A stretch of 64,000 nt of DNA from Gallionellaceae bacterium (lineage in GTDB: Bacteria > Pseudomonadota > Gammaproteobacteria > Burkholderiales > Thiobacillaceae). The DNA lies in assembly GCA_028714875.1 (NCBI GenBank), contig JAQTLN010000014.1:50499-114498 (forward strand), read 5' to 3'. Positions 28,206 through 39,300 of the stretch are shown here, one piece after another. The notes beneath the pieces were generated by a model. The model was not told where the DNA came from. It saw only the letters and a list, made by a program, of their open reading frames with translations, and did no database searches. The stretch's first letter is position 1; every line of letters starts with the position of its first letter. Both the position numbers and the translations under genes were made by a program.

Positions 28206-28747
28206 TGCTCCTTCATTGCATAGATTCCCGGCAGATTGCGCCAGAGTCCGTGGGCATCCATGCCCATGCCGAACACGTAGCGGTCGGGGAGTGACAAGCC
28301 GACAAAATCGGCGCTAATGGGCTTCTCGCGGCCGAGTTCCTTGTCCGCCAGCACGGCGATTTTCACGTCGACGGCACCCAGTTCCAGCAAGCGCTGCTTG
28401 GCCGCGGCGAGGGTATGGCCTTCGTCAAGGATGTCATCCATGACCAGCACGGAACGGCCGCTCAAATCCATGCGCGGCAGCACCGCCCATTCGATTTCAC
28501 CGCCGCGCGTGCCGCCGCGGTAGCGGGTGGCGTGCAGGTAATCGAATTCCAAAGGAAAGCCCAGGCGCGGCAGCAGCTTGCCGGCGAACACCACACCGCC
28601 GCCCATCACACAGAGCGCAACCGGAAAGGTATCGGCGAGGGCATCGCTGATCCGCGCCGCGAGGCGGTCGAGGGCCAGTTCGATTTCGGTAGCTCCATGC
28701 AGGAGTTCCGCGTTGTTGAAGAGTTTCCAGGGGTCGTTGCGGTTCAT
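28202..28747 (-). CDS. hpt: Hypoxanthine-guanine phosphoribosyltransferase
   Basis: 181 residues. The PRPP-binding signature VLVMDDILDEGHTLAAAK is intact, preceded by ALCVMGGGVVFAGKLL and followed by the purine-contact VFGMGMDAHGLWRNLPGIY. It salvages hypoxanthine and guanine to their nucleotides. First gene of a three-gene unit with mtnP and def. Upstream 28748-28869 carries a palindromic repeat rather than a recognisable promoter. Confidence 0.9.
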   Translation of the reverse strand: MNRNDPWKLFNNAELLHGATEIELALDRLAARISDALADTFPVALCVMGGGVVFAGKLLPRLGFPLEFDYLHATRYRGGTRGGEIEWAVLPRMDLSGRSVLVMDDILDEGHTLAAAKQRLLELGAVDVKIAVLADKELGREKPISADFVGLSLPDRYVFGMGMDAHGLWRNLPGIYAMKEQ

Positions 28748-28818
28748 ATGATTTCGTCTGTAGATACTGTTTGCGGCTATATCGCGTCATCGTCCCCGCA
28801 TGGGGGAAGCCGACATTG

Positions 28819-28867
28819 CAATCGTCGGGTTACGGCGCGAAAAGACGCGCCTAACCCGACCTACATT
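28819..28867. repeat. Palindromic repeat, TCGGGTTA family
   Basis: Inverted repeat TCGGGTTACGGCGCG / CGCGCCTAACCCGA with a short AAAAGA loop. The same element in the other orientation is at 52215-52260 downstream of nifS. No ORF. Confidence 0.8.
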
Positions 28868-28869
28868 GC

Positions 28870-29613
28870 TTACTTGCTCGCCAGCGTCCTTTGCCGGCGG
28901 GCTTCATACAGGCACACCCCGGCGGAAACCGAGACGTTGAGGCTTTCCACCTGGCCGAACATGGGAATGCTGACCAGCACGTCGCAATGTTCCCGCGTCA
29001 GGCGACGCATACCGGCACCTTCCGCGCCCAGTACCAGGGCGGCGGCGCTGGTGAAGTCGGCATCCATCAGGCTGGCGGGCGCTTCGTCGTCGGTGCCGAT
29101 AATGAGGATGTTGCGTTCTTTCAGGTCGCGCAAAGTACGCGCCAGATTGGTGACCGTCAGGTACGGTATCGAGTCGGCGGCGCCGCTGGCGGCTTTCATG
29201 ACCACGGCCGAAAGCCCGGCGGAATGGTCCTTGGGCGCCAGCACGGCATGCACACCGAAGGCATCCGCGCTACGCAGGCAGGCGCCCAGATTGTGCGGAT
29301 CGGTAACGCCGTCGAGCACCATCAACAGGGCCGGTTCGCTCAGATCATCCAGCACTTCGTCGAGGTCGCGGGCGAGCTCGATCTGGCTGGCCTGGGCCAC
29401 CACGCCTTGCGACTTGCCGCGCGCCATTTCATCGACACGCGCACCGTTGGCCATAACCACGCGCACGTTTTTATCCTCGGCGGCCTTGATCAGGTCCTTG
29501 GCGCGGCGGTCGCGCCGGCTTTCATCCATATAGATGACCTGGATGCTTTCCGGGTGGTGGCGCAGGCGCGCGGTAACGGCATGGAAACCGTGAATCAGGA
29601 CTCGTTGGCTCAT
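28870..29613 (-). CDS. rlmB: 23S rRNA (guanosine-2251-2'-O)-methyltransferase
   Basis: 247 residues. An N-terminal L30e-like substrate domain (LIHGFHAVTARLRHHPESI...) precedes a SpoU knot with all three motifs: DPHNLGACLRSADAFG, ALVLGAEGAGMRRLTRE and SLNVSVSAGVCLYEARR. It methylates the ribose of G2251 in 23S rRNA. It overlaps the rnr stop by 4 bp; the rnr-rlmB pair is conserved across many proteobacteria. Confidence 0.93.
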   Translation of the reverse strand: MSQRVLIHGFHAVTARLRHHPESIQVIYMDESRRDRRAKDLIKAAEDKNVRVVMANGARVDEMARGKSQGVVAQASQIELARDLDEVLDDLSEPALLMVLDGVTDPHNLGACLRSADAFGVHAVLAPKDHSAGLSAVVMKAASGAADSIPYLTVTNLARTLRDLKERNILIIGTDDEAPASLMDADFTSAAALVLGAEGAGMRRLTREHCDVLVSIPMFGQVESLNVSVSAGVCLYEARRQRTLASK

Positions 29614-31961
29614 TTCTTTCGGGCTTTCTTCTGCGGAGCCGCGTTGCTCGCGGCGGGGGCGGCATTGTCCACCAGAGAGAAGTCGATGCGGGTGGTTTCC
29701 AGATCGACGCGCGCGACTTTCACGCGCACCTTGTCGCCCAGGCGGAAGCGTTTGCCGGTGCGCTCGCCCAGCATCTGGTGGCGTGCGGCGTCAAAGTGGA
29801 AGTAGTCCTGGCCCAGTTCGGTGACGTGCACCAGGCCTTCCACGAACACTTCGTTCAAGGCAACGAACATGCCGAAGCTGACCGCGGCGGAAATGACGCC
29901 GTCGAACTCCTCGCCAATTTTGTCCTGCATGTAGTAGCACTTGAGCCAGGAAACCACGTCGCGGGTGGCATCGTCGGCGCGGCGCTCGTTCTTCGAGCAC
30001 TGGGCGCCGATCTCCTCCCAACTGCCGGGGTTGTAGGTCTCGCCTTTCAGGCAGGCCTTGATCGCGCGGTGCACCAGCAGGTCGGGATAGCGGCGGATCG
30101 GTGAGGTGAAGTGGGTGTAGGCCTCATAAGCCAGACCAAAGTGGCCGGCGTTCTCGGGGCTGTAGACGGCCTGACGCAGTGAACGCAGCAGCACGGTTTG
30201 CAGCAGTTGTTCGTCCGGGCGGCCCTTTAGCTTGAGCAGCAGGTCCGCGTAATCCTTGGCGTGCGGGTCGTCGCCGCCGGTAATGAAGAAGCCGAATTCG
30301 GCGAGAAATTCCTGCAAGGCCTTCAGCTTCTCCGGCGTCGGCCCTTCATGCACCCGGTACAGCGCTGGGTGCTTGCGCTTCTGCAGGTAATCCGAGGCGC
30401 AGACGTTGGCCGCCAGCATGCACTCCTCGATCAACCGGTGTGCGTCGTTGCGAGTGGTGGCAACGATGCGTTCGATCTTGTCGTGCTCGTCGAACAGCAT
30501 CTTGGTTTCCACCGTCTCGAAGTCGATGGCGCCACGCTTGCCGCGCGCTTTCAGCAATACCTTGAACAGTTTGTAGAGATTTTGCAGATGCGGCAGCACC
30601 CAGGCCTTGTCTTCAGGAGCATGGCCGGCGGCCAGCCAATCCCAGACCTGGTTGTAGGTCAGGCGCGCCTTGGAGTGCATCACCGCCGGGTAGAAACGGT
30701 GCTTCTTGATATTGCCGAAACTGGAAATTTCCATCTCGCACACCATACACAGGCGATCCACCTCGGGATTGAGCGAGCACAGGCCGTTGGAGAGTTCCTC
30801 CGGCAGCATGGGGATCACGCGGCGCGGGAAGTACACCGAGGTACCGCGTTCCAGCGCGGACACATCAAGCGGCGAACCCGGCTGCACATAGTGGGAAACA
30901 TCGGCGATCGCCACCCAGAGGCGGAAACCGCGCCCTTCCGGCTGGCAATACACAGCATCGTCGAAGTCGCGGGCATCCTCGCCGTCGATGGTCACCAGCG
31001 GCAATTTGCGGATGTCTTCCCGGTCACCACCGAGATCTTTTTTCAATACACCCTTGGGCAGCTTTTTGGCCTGCGCCAGGACGTCGTTGGAGAACTCGTT
31101 GGGCAGATCGTGTTTACGCAGGGCGATCTCGATTTCCATGCCGGGATCGGCATAGTTGCCCAGCACCTGGATGACCTTGCCCACCGGCGGCGCGTGTTTG
31201 GTCGGCTGCTCGGTGATTTCCACCATCACCACGTTACCGTTGGATGCGCCCAGATCCTGATGGTCGGGCACCAGGATGTCCTGGCTGATGCGCTTGTTCT
31301 CCGCCACCACCCACTGATAACCACGTTCCCGGTAGAGACGCCCGACCAGATTGGTATTGGCGCGTTCCAGGATTTCCACCACCTTGCCTTCCTTGCGCCC
31401 GCGCCGGTCCTGGCCATGTTCGCGCACCATCACGCGGTCACCGTGGAGCAGGCCGCGCATTTCTTTCTCATGCAGGAACATGTCGCCCGACTTGTCGTCC
31501 GGGATGAAGAAGCCGAAACCGTCGGCGTGGCCGTCGACGCGGCCGCTCTTCACCTCGATCTTTTCCGGCAGACAGAGCGCGCCGCGGCGGTTGATCATGA
31601 TCTGCGCATCGCGCTGCATGGCGCGCAAACGGATCATGAAGGCATCCATCTCGTCGGCTTCCAGGCCCAGGCGCATGGCGAGCTCATCGGTGTCCACCGG
31701 CCCGGTGGCCTCGACGACCAGTTGCAGGATGAACTCACGGCTCGGCATGGCATGGCCGTATTTGGCGCGTTCGCGTTCAAGGAACGGGTCTTGCCAGCGC
31801 AAGGCCTTCTGGCCGCGACGCGGGGGTTTGGCCGGCGACGAAGTGGTCGACTTGGCGGGAGGGGTGTCGACGTGCGCGGAAGCGGGTTTTTTTGCCCTGG
31901 ATTGCACGGCTTTCACGGGAGGATTTTTTACAGTTTGGGCAGGTGTTTTTTTCGTTGACAT
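29610..31961 (-). CDS. rnr: Ribonuclease R
   Basis: 783 residues from the ATG at 31961; longer readings run antisense through the tRNA gene and are rejected. Layout: basic Lys/Ala/Pro-rich N-terminal tail (~1-60), winged-helix region (~70-130), cold-shock domains (SGRVDGHADGFGFFIPDD), RNB catalytic domain with the metal aspartates in IDGEDARDFDDAVYC, FTSPIRRYPDLLVHRA, then S1 domain and a Lys-rich C-terminus (QKKARKK). It is a processive 3'-5' exoribonuclease degrading structured RNA. No clear Shine-Dalgarno. Divergent from the tRNA-Leu gene 34 bp away. Confidence 0.94.
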   Translation of the reverse strand: MSTKKTPAQTVKNPPVKAVQSRAKKPASAHVDTPPAKSTTSSPAKPPRRGQKALRWQDPFLERERAKYGHAMPSREFILQLVVEATGPVDTDELAMRLGLEADEMDAFMIRLRAMQRDAQIMINRRGALCLPEKIEVKSGRVDGHADGFGFFIPDDKSGDMFLHEKEMRGLLHGDRVMVREHGQDRRGRKEGKVVEILERANTNLVGRLYRERGYQWVVAENKRISQDILVPDHQDLGASNGNVVMVEITEQPTKHAPPVGKVIQVLGNYADPGMEIEIALRKHDLPNEFSNDVLAQAKKLPKGVLKKDLGGDREDIRKLPLVTIDGEDARDFDDAVYCQPEGRGFRLWVAIADVSHYVQPGSPLDVSALERGTSVYFPRRVIPMLPEELSNGLCSLNPEVDRLCMVCEMEISSFGNIKKHRFYPAVMHSKARLTYNQVWDWLAAGHAPEDKAWVLPHLQNLYKLFKVLLKARGKRGAIDFETVETKMLFDEHDKIERIVATTRNDAHRLIEECMLAANVCASDYLQKRKHPALYRVHEGPTPEKLKALQEFLAEFGFFITGGDDPHAKDYADLLLKLKGRPDEQLLQTVLLRSLRQAVYSPENAGHFGLAYEAYTHFTSPIRRYPDLLVHRAIKACLKGETYNPGSWEEIGAQCSKNERRADDATRDVVSWLKCYYMQDKIGEEFDGVISAAVSFGMFVALNEVFVEGLVHVTELGQDYFHFDAARHQMLGERTGKRFRLGDKVRVKVARVDLETTRIDFSLVDNAAPAASNAAPQKKARKK

Positions 31962-31995
31962 AAATTTAATGGTCAGTAGAATGCGCGGCTTCTTG

Positions 31996-32082
31996 GCCCA
32001 GGTGGCGGAATTGGTAGACGCACTAGGTTCAGGTCCTAGCGCTCGCAAGGGCGTGGAGGTTCGAGTCCTCTCCTGGGCACCA
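31996..32082 (+). tRNA. tRNA-Leu (CAG)
   Basis: 87 nt including encoded CCA. The acceptor stem GCCCAGG/CCTGGGC pairs perfectly. The anticodon stem CTAGG/CCTAG carries the loop TTCAGGT with anticodon CAG, read as Leu CUG. There is a long variable arm (GCTCGCAAGGGC) and a standard T-arm with GGTTCGAGTCC. It is oriented away from rnr. An integrase footprint is not seen downstream. Confidence 0.96.
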
Positions 32083-32097
32083 AGAAACCCAATACAG

Positions 32098-32137
32098 ACC
32101 GCGTGATTGCTGGCTTCCAGTATCACGCGGTTTTTTT
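32098..32137 (+). terminator. Rho-independent terminator of tRNA-Leu
   Basis: Stem ACCGCGTGAT/ATCACGCGGT with a 14-nt loop followed by seven T residues, 16 bp after the tRNA. The following 32138-32353 (216 bp) shows no gene I can support. Confidence 0.88.
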
Positions 32138-32353
32138 ATGCCCACGAAGTCCGTGATCGCTTGGTTTGTCGCTTGGGTCTTCATGGGCAAGTCCAGGGTG
32201 GATAAATACGCGGGCTCAGCACGCGCGAAGTGCCCGACTATACCGGAAGCCGCTGGTTCGCTGAAAACACTGTGAGATTCGCGGCTTTCGCGGGGGCGGC
32301 TCATTCAGGCGGCAAGTGAGAATTCCAGGCCGATCCGGGGTGGGTATGCCGGG

Positions 32354-35300
32354 CTATTTCGCCTCAAGCGCCAGCAACGAGTCAGTAGTTACCCCCCCGG
32401 TCGGCGTGGATTCGAGCAACGCCTCGATTGCTTGCGCCGGCATCGGCTTGCCGAACAGATAGCCCTGCAGAGTGTCGCAACGGTGCACACGGGACAGCAG
32501 GTGGCGTTGCCCTTCGGTTTCCACCCCTTCCGCCACCACATGCAGGCCGAGGATGTTGGCCAGGCTGATGAATGCGGCGCAGATGGCGGCGGCGTTGTCG
32601 TCGTGCTCGATGTCGGCCACGAAAGAGCGGTCGATCTTGAGTTCGTCCAGGGGCAGGCGTTTGAGGTAGGCCAGGGAGGAATAGCCGGTTCCGAAATCGT
32701 CGATGGAGAAACGCAATCCACGCGCTCTGAGCGCATTCATCCGCTCCACGGCTTCATCCACGTTTTCCAGCAACAGGCTTTCCGTGATTTCCAGCACCAG
32801 GCCGCCCGGGCCGATGCCGACCGCGTCCAGTGTCGCTTCCACCATGTCGATGAAATCCGGATGGAGGAACTGGCGCGCGCTGACGTTGACCGACATGCTC
32901 AGATGCGCGCTTTCGGTTCGACCGGACCAGTCCTTGAGTTGCTCGCAGGCCTGTAGCAGCACCTGCTGGCCGATCGGAATGATGAGACCGGTTTCTTCCG
33001 CCAGGGCGATGAAGTCTTGCGGCGAGATCAGCCCCCGCTCCGGATGCCGCCAGCGCACCAACGCTTCCACGCCCGTTATCTGCCCATCCGCGCAAACCTG
33101 TGGCTGGTAGTGCAGGATGAAATCGCCACGCAGGATGGCGCGGCGTATTTCCGCTTCCAGATCGGAGCGCGCCTCCACCGCCGCCTGCATGGCGGGATCG
33201 AAGAAGCGGATGGTGTTGCGCCCGGAAGCCTTGGCCTGATACATGGCCAGATCCGCCCGTTTCAGCAGATCGTCCAGCGCATCGGTCTTGTCGCGGAACA
33301 GGGCGACACCGATGCTGGGCGTGCTGTGATGTTCGAGCGAGCCCAATTCGTAAGGCCGGTTCATCAATTCATGGATTTTCACGGCAACGGCTTCGGCCTG
33401 GTTCGCGGCCTCGACGGGCGATTCGTCGAGGTTTTCCAGCATCACCACGAACTCGTCGCCGCCCAAGCGAGCGACGCTGTCACCCTCGCGCACGCACTCT
33501 TGCAGACGCCGCGCGACGTTGATCAGCAGCAGATCGCCGACGTCGTGGCCCTGGGTATCGTTGAGTAGTTTGAAATTATCCAGGTCGATGAACAACAGGG
33601 CGCCGTGACGCTTGCCGCGGCTGCTGGCGGCAACGGCCTGGTGCAGGCGATCCAGCAGCAGGCGCCGGTTGGGTAGTTGGGTGAGCGCGTCATAGAAAGC
33701 CAGGTTGCGAATTTTTTCCTCGGCGCTCTTGCGCTCGGTGATGTCCTGGAAGATGCCGACATAGTTGATCACCTTGCCGGCGGCGTCCCTGACCGCCGTA
33801 ATGGTCAGCCATTCCGGATAAATTTCTCCGCTCTTGCGGCGGTTCCACATCTCGCCCTGCCACTCGCCATGCTCCAGCACCGCGGCCCACATGGCCTGGT
33901 AGTAGGACTTCTCGTGATGTCCGGAACGCAACAAAGCGGGGGTGCGGCCGACCGCCTCCTCGGCGCTGTAGCCGGTCACCTTGGTAAACGCCGGATTGAC
34001 CCGCTGAATCACCTGATCGGCATCGGTGATGACGATAGCCTCCTGCGACTCGAAAGCGATTGCCGCCACCCGCAACTCCGCCTCGATGCGCTTCTGCTCG
34101 CTGATGTCGCGGCCGACCGCCAGAATGTGTTTCTTCCCTTTTAACCAGAAGGCGCAGAGCGACACCAGCACCGGGAAGGGCGTGCCATCGGCCTTGCGAT
34201 GCCGCCACTCGAAGGTGGTCATGCCTTCGGCGAACGCCTGCTGGATGTAGGCCTTGGCCAACGCCGTGGAGCGCTCGCCATTGGACTGGAACTCCGGCGA
34301 CAGGCTCTCCGGCGTGCGGCCGATGAACTGCTCGCGAGTGCCGGTGTCGTGCAGGCGAACGGCGGCCTGGTTGCAGTCGATGAAGCGTCCGGTTTCCGGG
34401 TCGATGATGGACAACGCGTCGATCGAGGCCTCGAACAGCGCCCGGTAGGTCGCCTCGCTTTCGCGCAGAACCTCTTCCGCCCGGTGGCGCTCGGAGACAT
34501 CCACGGCCACGGCGATCACCACCTCGCGGCCGAAATAGCTGCCCTTGGTGAGTGACACATCCTTCGGAAAGCATTCACCATTCTTGCGCCTGCCCCAGAA
34601 CGCGAAATGCTGCGGCGCCCCCTCCCAGGCCAGGCGGAACTGGGCGGCGACCGCAGCCAGATCATTCCTCTCGGGCGCGGCGAGAAACACCGGCGACTTG
34701 CCGCGCATTTCTTCCCGCGTATAGCCGTACATCCGTTCGGCGCCTTCGTTCACATCGACAAACGTGCCGTTCTCGTCCTGGATGTAGATCGTCTCGCGAA
34801 TGCCGTCGAACAGGCCGTGATAGCTCTCCTCGCCAGCGCGCAAGGCCTCGGACTGCGCCTCGATCTGTCGCGCGCGGCGCTGCAATTCGCGACTCCTGCG
34901 CGTCGCCATGACCAGGCTGCCGAGCACCACCAGAAACAACGCGGCGGACAACGCGAAAATCACCTGCAACAGGCGCTCGCGATGGCGGTCGTAAAAACCC
35001 ATCGGCTGATTCAGCAGGGTCACCTCTCCCCGCAACCTGGGCGGCAGGCTCAAGCCTTGCCGCGCCAATTCGCTGGCATCGAAGAGGTAGCTGTTCGGGC
35101 TGACCAAAACCGGGGCGATGCGCGACACCGGCGTGCCATGCAAAAACGTCAGGGCCAGGCTGGCGGCGCGTTCCCCCTGATGTTCGCCGTTGGTGACATA
35201 GCCACCCAGCACGCCGTCGAACTGGTAGGCATCCTCCATGTTCAGGATCACGAAGCGCCCTAGCGCCACGATCCGCGCGATCGAATCCTTGAGTGGCAAA

Positions 35301-36043
35301 GGCCGCCCCTGGGCATCGAGCAGCCCGCCCAGCGTGGTGAGGATCAGATATTTCTCCGGTCGCCGCCGCAGGATCTCCAGGAACTCATCGATCCGCGGCA
35401 TGGCCACGAAAGAGGCCTGAATCTCGGGAAAATCAGCCAGATCCAGACGCGCCTCGCGCTCGATCGCCTGATAGGTATTGCTGTCATCCCCCACCAGCAC
35501 GACCTGCCGCGCCTTCGCGTCCAGATGCCGCAGCAGACTCAGATTGGGCGCGATCTCCTTCTTCTCGAACACCCCGGTCATGCGCGTCCGATCCAGCCAG
35601 TCGCGCACGCTGTAGTCGTTCACCCCGGAAAAGAACACCGGGCTGTCGGGGAAGAGGGCGGCGAGATGATCGCGCGCGAACAGCAGCGCGTTGTCATCCG
35701 TCACATAGATCAACGCGGGGTGAACATCCGCGTATTTGTAACGCAGGAAATCCGCGAAAGTGCGGGCATAGGCCGAGTCGTAACGGCGCCGCTTGGTATC
35801 CAGCGACTCGGTCGAGATCGCCAGATCCAGTCCCCGCTCCGCCTGCATGGCCTGGATGAATCCCTCGTGCTGCCGTTTGGTCCAGGGATATTCCAGGTTG
35901 TAGGAATGCAGGATCAGGATCGGAACGGGCTCCGCCGCGCGCGCGCCTCCCATCGCCAACACTGTCGCAACCAACAAGAAAGTGGCCCGCCAGGCAAGGA
36001 ACAGCAAGCGAGCACTGATGGAGGTTCTATTCAGTCCGATCAT
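32354..36043 (-). CDS. Membrane sensor with PAS, GGDEF and EAL domains
   Basis: 1229 residues. The signal/transmembrane start (~15-35) is followed by an ABC-type substrate-binding sensor (PVPILILHSYNLEYPWTKRQ, ~40-330), a second membrane segment (~365-385, IFALSAALFLVVLGSLVM), three PAS domains (~405-790), GGDEF (active-site RLGGDEFVVML, ~800-960) and EAL (GVEALVRWRHPE, IDDFGTGYSSL, QGYLFGKPM, ~970-1215). Both cyclase and phosphodiesterase motifs are intact, so it may make or break c-di-GMP in response to a periplasmic ligand, possibly a small organic molecule. Transcribed divergently from the CheB-CheR fusion. Confidence 0.88.
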   Translation of the reverse strand: MIGLNRTSISARLLFLAWRATFLLVATVLAMGGARAAEPVPILILHSYNLEYPWTKRQHEGFIQAMQAERGLDLAISTESLDTKRRRYDSAYARTFADFLRYKYADVHPALIYVTDDNALLFARDHLAALFPDSPVFFSGVNDYSVRDWLDRTRMTGVFEKKEIAPNLSLLRHLDAKARQVVLVGDDSNTYQAIEREARLDLADFPEIQASFVAMPRIDEFLEILRRRPEKYLILTTLGGLLDAQGRPLPLKDSIARIVALGRFVILNMEDAYQFDGVLGGYVTNGEHQGERAASLALTFLHGTPVSRIAPVLVSPNSYLFDASELARQGLSLPPRLRGEVTLLNQPMGFYDRHRERLLQVIFALSAALFLVVLGSLVMATRRSRELQRRARQIEAQSEALRAGEESYHGLFDGIRETIYIQDENGTFVDVNEGAERMYGYTREEMRGKSPVFLAAPERNDLAAVAAQFRLAWEGAPQHFAFWGRRKNGECFPKDVSLTKGSYFGREVVIAVAVDVSERHRAEEVLRESEATYRALFEASIDALSIIDPETGRFIDCNQAAVRLHDTGTREQFIGRTPESLSPEFQSNGERSTALAKAYIQQAFAEGMTTFEWRHRKADGTPFPVLVSLCAFWLKGKKHILAVGRDISEQKRIEAELRVAAIAFESQEAIVITDADQVIQRVNPAFTKVTGYSAEEAVGRTPALLRSGHHEKSYYQAMWAAVLEHGEWQGEMWNRRKSGEIYPEWLTITAVRDAAGKVINYVGIFQDITERKSAEEKIRNLAFYDALTQLPNRRLLLDRLHQAVAASSRGKRHGALLFIDLDNFKLLNDTQGHDVGDLLLINVARRLQECVREGDSVARLGGDEFVVMLENLDESPVEAANQAEAVAVKIHELMNRPYELGSLEHHSTPSIGVALFRDKTDALDDLLKRADLAMYQAKASGRNTIRFFDPAMQAAVEARSDLEAEIRRAILRGDFILHYQPQVCADGQITGVEALVRWRHPERGLISPQDFIALAEETGLIIPIGQQVLLQACEQLKDWSGRTESAHLSMSVNVSARQFLHPDFIDMVEATLDAVGIGPGGLVLEITESLLLENVDEAVERMNALRARGLRFSIDDFGTGYSSLAYLKRLPLDELKIDRSFVADIEHDDNAAAICAAFISLANILGLHVVAEGVETEGQRHLLSRVHRCDTLQGYLFGKPMPAQAIEALLESTPTGGVTTDSLLALEAK

Positions 36044-36378
36044 CTGATGGGTTTTCGGTCATTAACCGCCAGGCGCACAGTTTCGGCCAGAACATTACTT
36101 TTTGCATATCACCTTTTGCCAGCGACGGTGAATTGGATGCCTTGTCTGCAACGAAATAACAAGGCGGCCCGCGCGGGCAACGCCGAATAACTTGATCCCG
36201 GTCATGGCGCGGTTATTAGGCCAGCTCAACACGAACGGAATCAATCACTTGTCCTTGGTCAAAAGCTCGCCAAAGTATCTATCCAGGGCGCTCCTTCAAA
36301 CCCCGACTGCTGTATTCTCCCCCGCGCTCCGGCATGCCGCCCCGCGCAGGCATCGCAGAATAAAACCGAGGCCGTCCA
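36044..36378. other. Divergent intergenic region between two c-di-GMP genes
   Basis: 335 bp with no ORF I can support; it must hold the promoters of both flanking genes. No clear -35/-10 pair, sigma-54 or FNR site is evident by eye. Slightly more AT-rich than the flanks. Confidence 0.5.
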
Positions 36379-39300
36379 ATGACCGTAAAAAAAACCGCCC
36401 AGGAAAAACCTGTCAGCGCGGCAAAGCCGAAATCCCCTCGTCGTTCGCCCGCAGTCACGGCAACCACGCCTCCAGCGCAAGTTGAAAAACCCGCCATTAC
36501 GGCGCTCATGCCGCTACGGCCCTACCTGGTCGGCATCGGCGCCTCGGCCGGCGGCCTGGAGGCGCTCTCCACCCTGATCGCCGCGCTGCCCACCGATCTC
36601 GGCATTTCCTACGTCGTGCTCCAGCACCTCTCTCCCACCCACCGCAGCATGATGGTGCAACTACTGGGGCGCGAGACGGCGATGGCGGTGCTGGAGGCCG
36701 AACACGGCGTTCAGCCCGAGCCGGATACCATCTATGTCGTCCCGGCCAGCCGCAACATGATTCTCAAGGACGGCTGCTTCGTGCTCATCCCCGGCCCGCG
36801 CGAGATCATGCCGCGGCCGTCGCTCAATGTTTTCTTCACCTCCCTGGCGGCGGAGAAGATCGAGGACGCCATCGGCGTGGTGCTCTCCGGCACCGGCAGC
36901 GACGGCGCCGCCGGCCTGCGCGACATCAAGGCCGCGGGCGGCTACACCTTCGCCCAGGACCCGCAGAGCGCCAAATATGCCGGCATGCCGCAATCGGCCA
37001 TCGACACCGGCTGCGTCGACTGGGTGCTGACGCCCGAGGGCATCGCCGCCGAAATCGCCATCATCGCCCGCTCCCACGGCACCGTGACCGTCTCCACCAA
37101 ACCGCCGGTGGCGGCCACGGCGCTGAAAAAGCTGTTGATGAAGGTCAAACAGCAAACCCGCATCGACTTCTCCGGCTACAAGGAAGGCACGCTGTGGCGG
37201 CGCATCGAGCGGCGCATGGCGGCCAACCATGTCACCAGCCTCAGCGACTACATGACGCTGGTCGAATCAAACCCGGAAGAACTGGAACACCTCGGCAAGG
37301 ACATCCTGATTTCGGTCACCGCCTTCTTCCGCGATCCGGAATCCTTCGGCGCGCTGAACACCCTGGTGCGCGGCATGTTGCAAGGCAAGCAGCCCGGCGA
37401 CGATATCCGCGTCTGGGTGCCGGGTTGCGCGACCGGCGAGGAGGCGTACACCCTCGCCATCCTCATCGCCGAGGCGCTAGGCCATAACCTGGCGCAGTAC
37501 CGCATCCAGATTTTCGCCACGGACATCGATCTCAACGCGCTGGCCGTCGCCCGCAAGGGTTCTTACGCCGAAAGCGCACTGGCCGACCTCGATCCTGGGT
37601 TGGTGGTGCGTTATTTCCAGAAGATCGGCAACCGCCTCGAAGTCGCGCGCCACCTGCGCGACATGGTCGTGGTGGCGCGCCAGGACATCATCCAGGACCC
37701 GCCGTTCCTGCGCCTCGATCTGGTGAGTTGCCGCAACCTGCTGATCTACCTGCAAAACGATTGGCAGGCCAAGGTGCTGGCCACTTTTCATTACGGCCTC
37801 AATGAGGGCGGCATCCTGTTCCTGGGCAAGTCGGAAGGCATCTTCCAGCAGGAATCGCTCTATGAAGTCGTCGACAAAGGCGCGCGCATCTATCGTCGCG
37901 GCATCGGCGCTTCGCGCCTGACCGTGCCTTCCTTCCGCTTGCCGGACAGCTCGGATCGGACCAACGCGTCGGCGAAAGCAGCGGTATCGGACGATGAGCG
38001 CCGTCTGCTGGATGCGGCGGTGCGGCATTATGTGCCGGCCTCCGTGCTGATCAGCGGCAGCTTCGACATCCTGCAAATGCACGGTGATGTCGGCCCGTAT
38101 CTGTCGATCTCGCCCGGCAAGCCGAACTTCAATCTGCAACACCTGCTGCGGCGCGAAATGCGCGCCGATCTGCAACTCCTGCAACATCAGGCGGCACACA
38201 AGCAGGAGTCCGCCGTTGGGCGTCGCCACACCATCAAGGCGGTGGCAGGCGAGTTCGATATCCGCCTGGCCGTGCACCCGCTCGAACGCGGTGTCTCCAG
38301 CCAACTCTTTCTGGTCTGTTTCGAGCCGCTGCCAAGCGTCGTGGCGAGCGAAGACGAGGGTGGCACGCCTGTGCCCGGCACGAGCGGACGCAATGTCCGC
38401 GACCTCGAAGACGAGCTCATGTCCACACGCGAGCGGCTGCAAACCGTCATCGAGGAACTGGAAACCTCGAACGAGGAAATGCAGGCCCTCAACGAAGAGG
38501 TGGTCGCGGCCAATGAGGAACTGCAATCGTCGAACGAGGAATTGGAAGCCGCCAACGAGGAATTGCAAGCCACCAATGAAGAGATGACCACGGTCAACGA
38601 GGAATTGCAGGTTCGTACCGGTGAACTCGCCGATACCCTGATTGATCTGGAGAATATCCAGAACAGCACCGGCTTTCCCATCCTGGTATGCAATGAGCAT
38701 CTCGGGCTGTTGCGCTTCAACAGCCCGGCGGCGGCGCTGTTTTCACTCTCCGCCGTGTCGATCAACGATTCGCTGGCCCGCTTGCGGCTGCCGCCGGGCA
38801 TGCAGGATTTCTCGGCGAGCGTCAGCCAGGCCATCGAAACCAACCAGGTGGTCGAGGCACCCGTGTTCACCAGCGAGCGCCACTACCTGCTCCACGTCGC
38901 GCCCTACGACACCAAGGTGCGCGGCAATCGCGGCGCCATCGTGGTGATGCTCGACCACACCGCGCGTCTGGCGGCGGAGCGCGAGGTGCGCAAGAACCGC
39001 GAAATGCTGCTGGCGATCATGAACAACTCGACCTCGATCATCACGCTCAAGGATCTGTCCGGGCGCTACGAATTCGTCAACCGCCAGTTCGAGACCTTCT
39101 TCGATGTCGATGCCGAAAAGGTGATCGGCAAGACCGACGCCAAGGTGGTGTCGCGGAAAATGGCCGACGACTTCCGCGCCAAGGAACTCGAAGTGGCGCG
39201 GCAGCGCAAGGCGCTGGAGTTCGAGGATCATCTGGTCTTTCCCTCCCAGATTGATCGCTATCTGCAAACGGTGCGCTTCCCGTTGATGACCGAAGATGGC

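Noticed and set aside
30261..31958. 565-codon plus-strand ORF
   Set aside because: Antisense to rnr, whose RNB and S1 motifs are unmistakable; composition is His/Val-rich shadow type.
32029..32304. 91-codon minus-strand ORF over tRNA-Leu
   Set aside because: Its C-terminus is the antisense of the tRNA (CPGEDSNLH type), a common false prediction.
38400..38630. Tandem repeat (GAGGAA-rich) as a DNA repeat array
   Set aside because: It is the coding sequence of a coiled coil with NEEL heptads in the CheB-CheR fusion, not an independent repeat.
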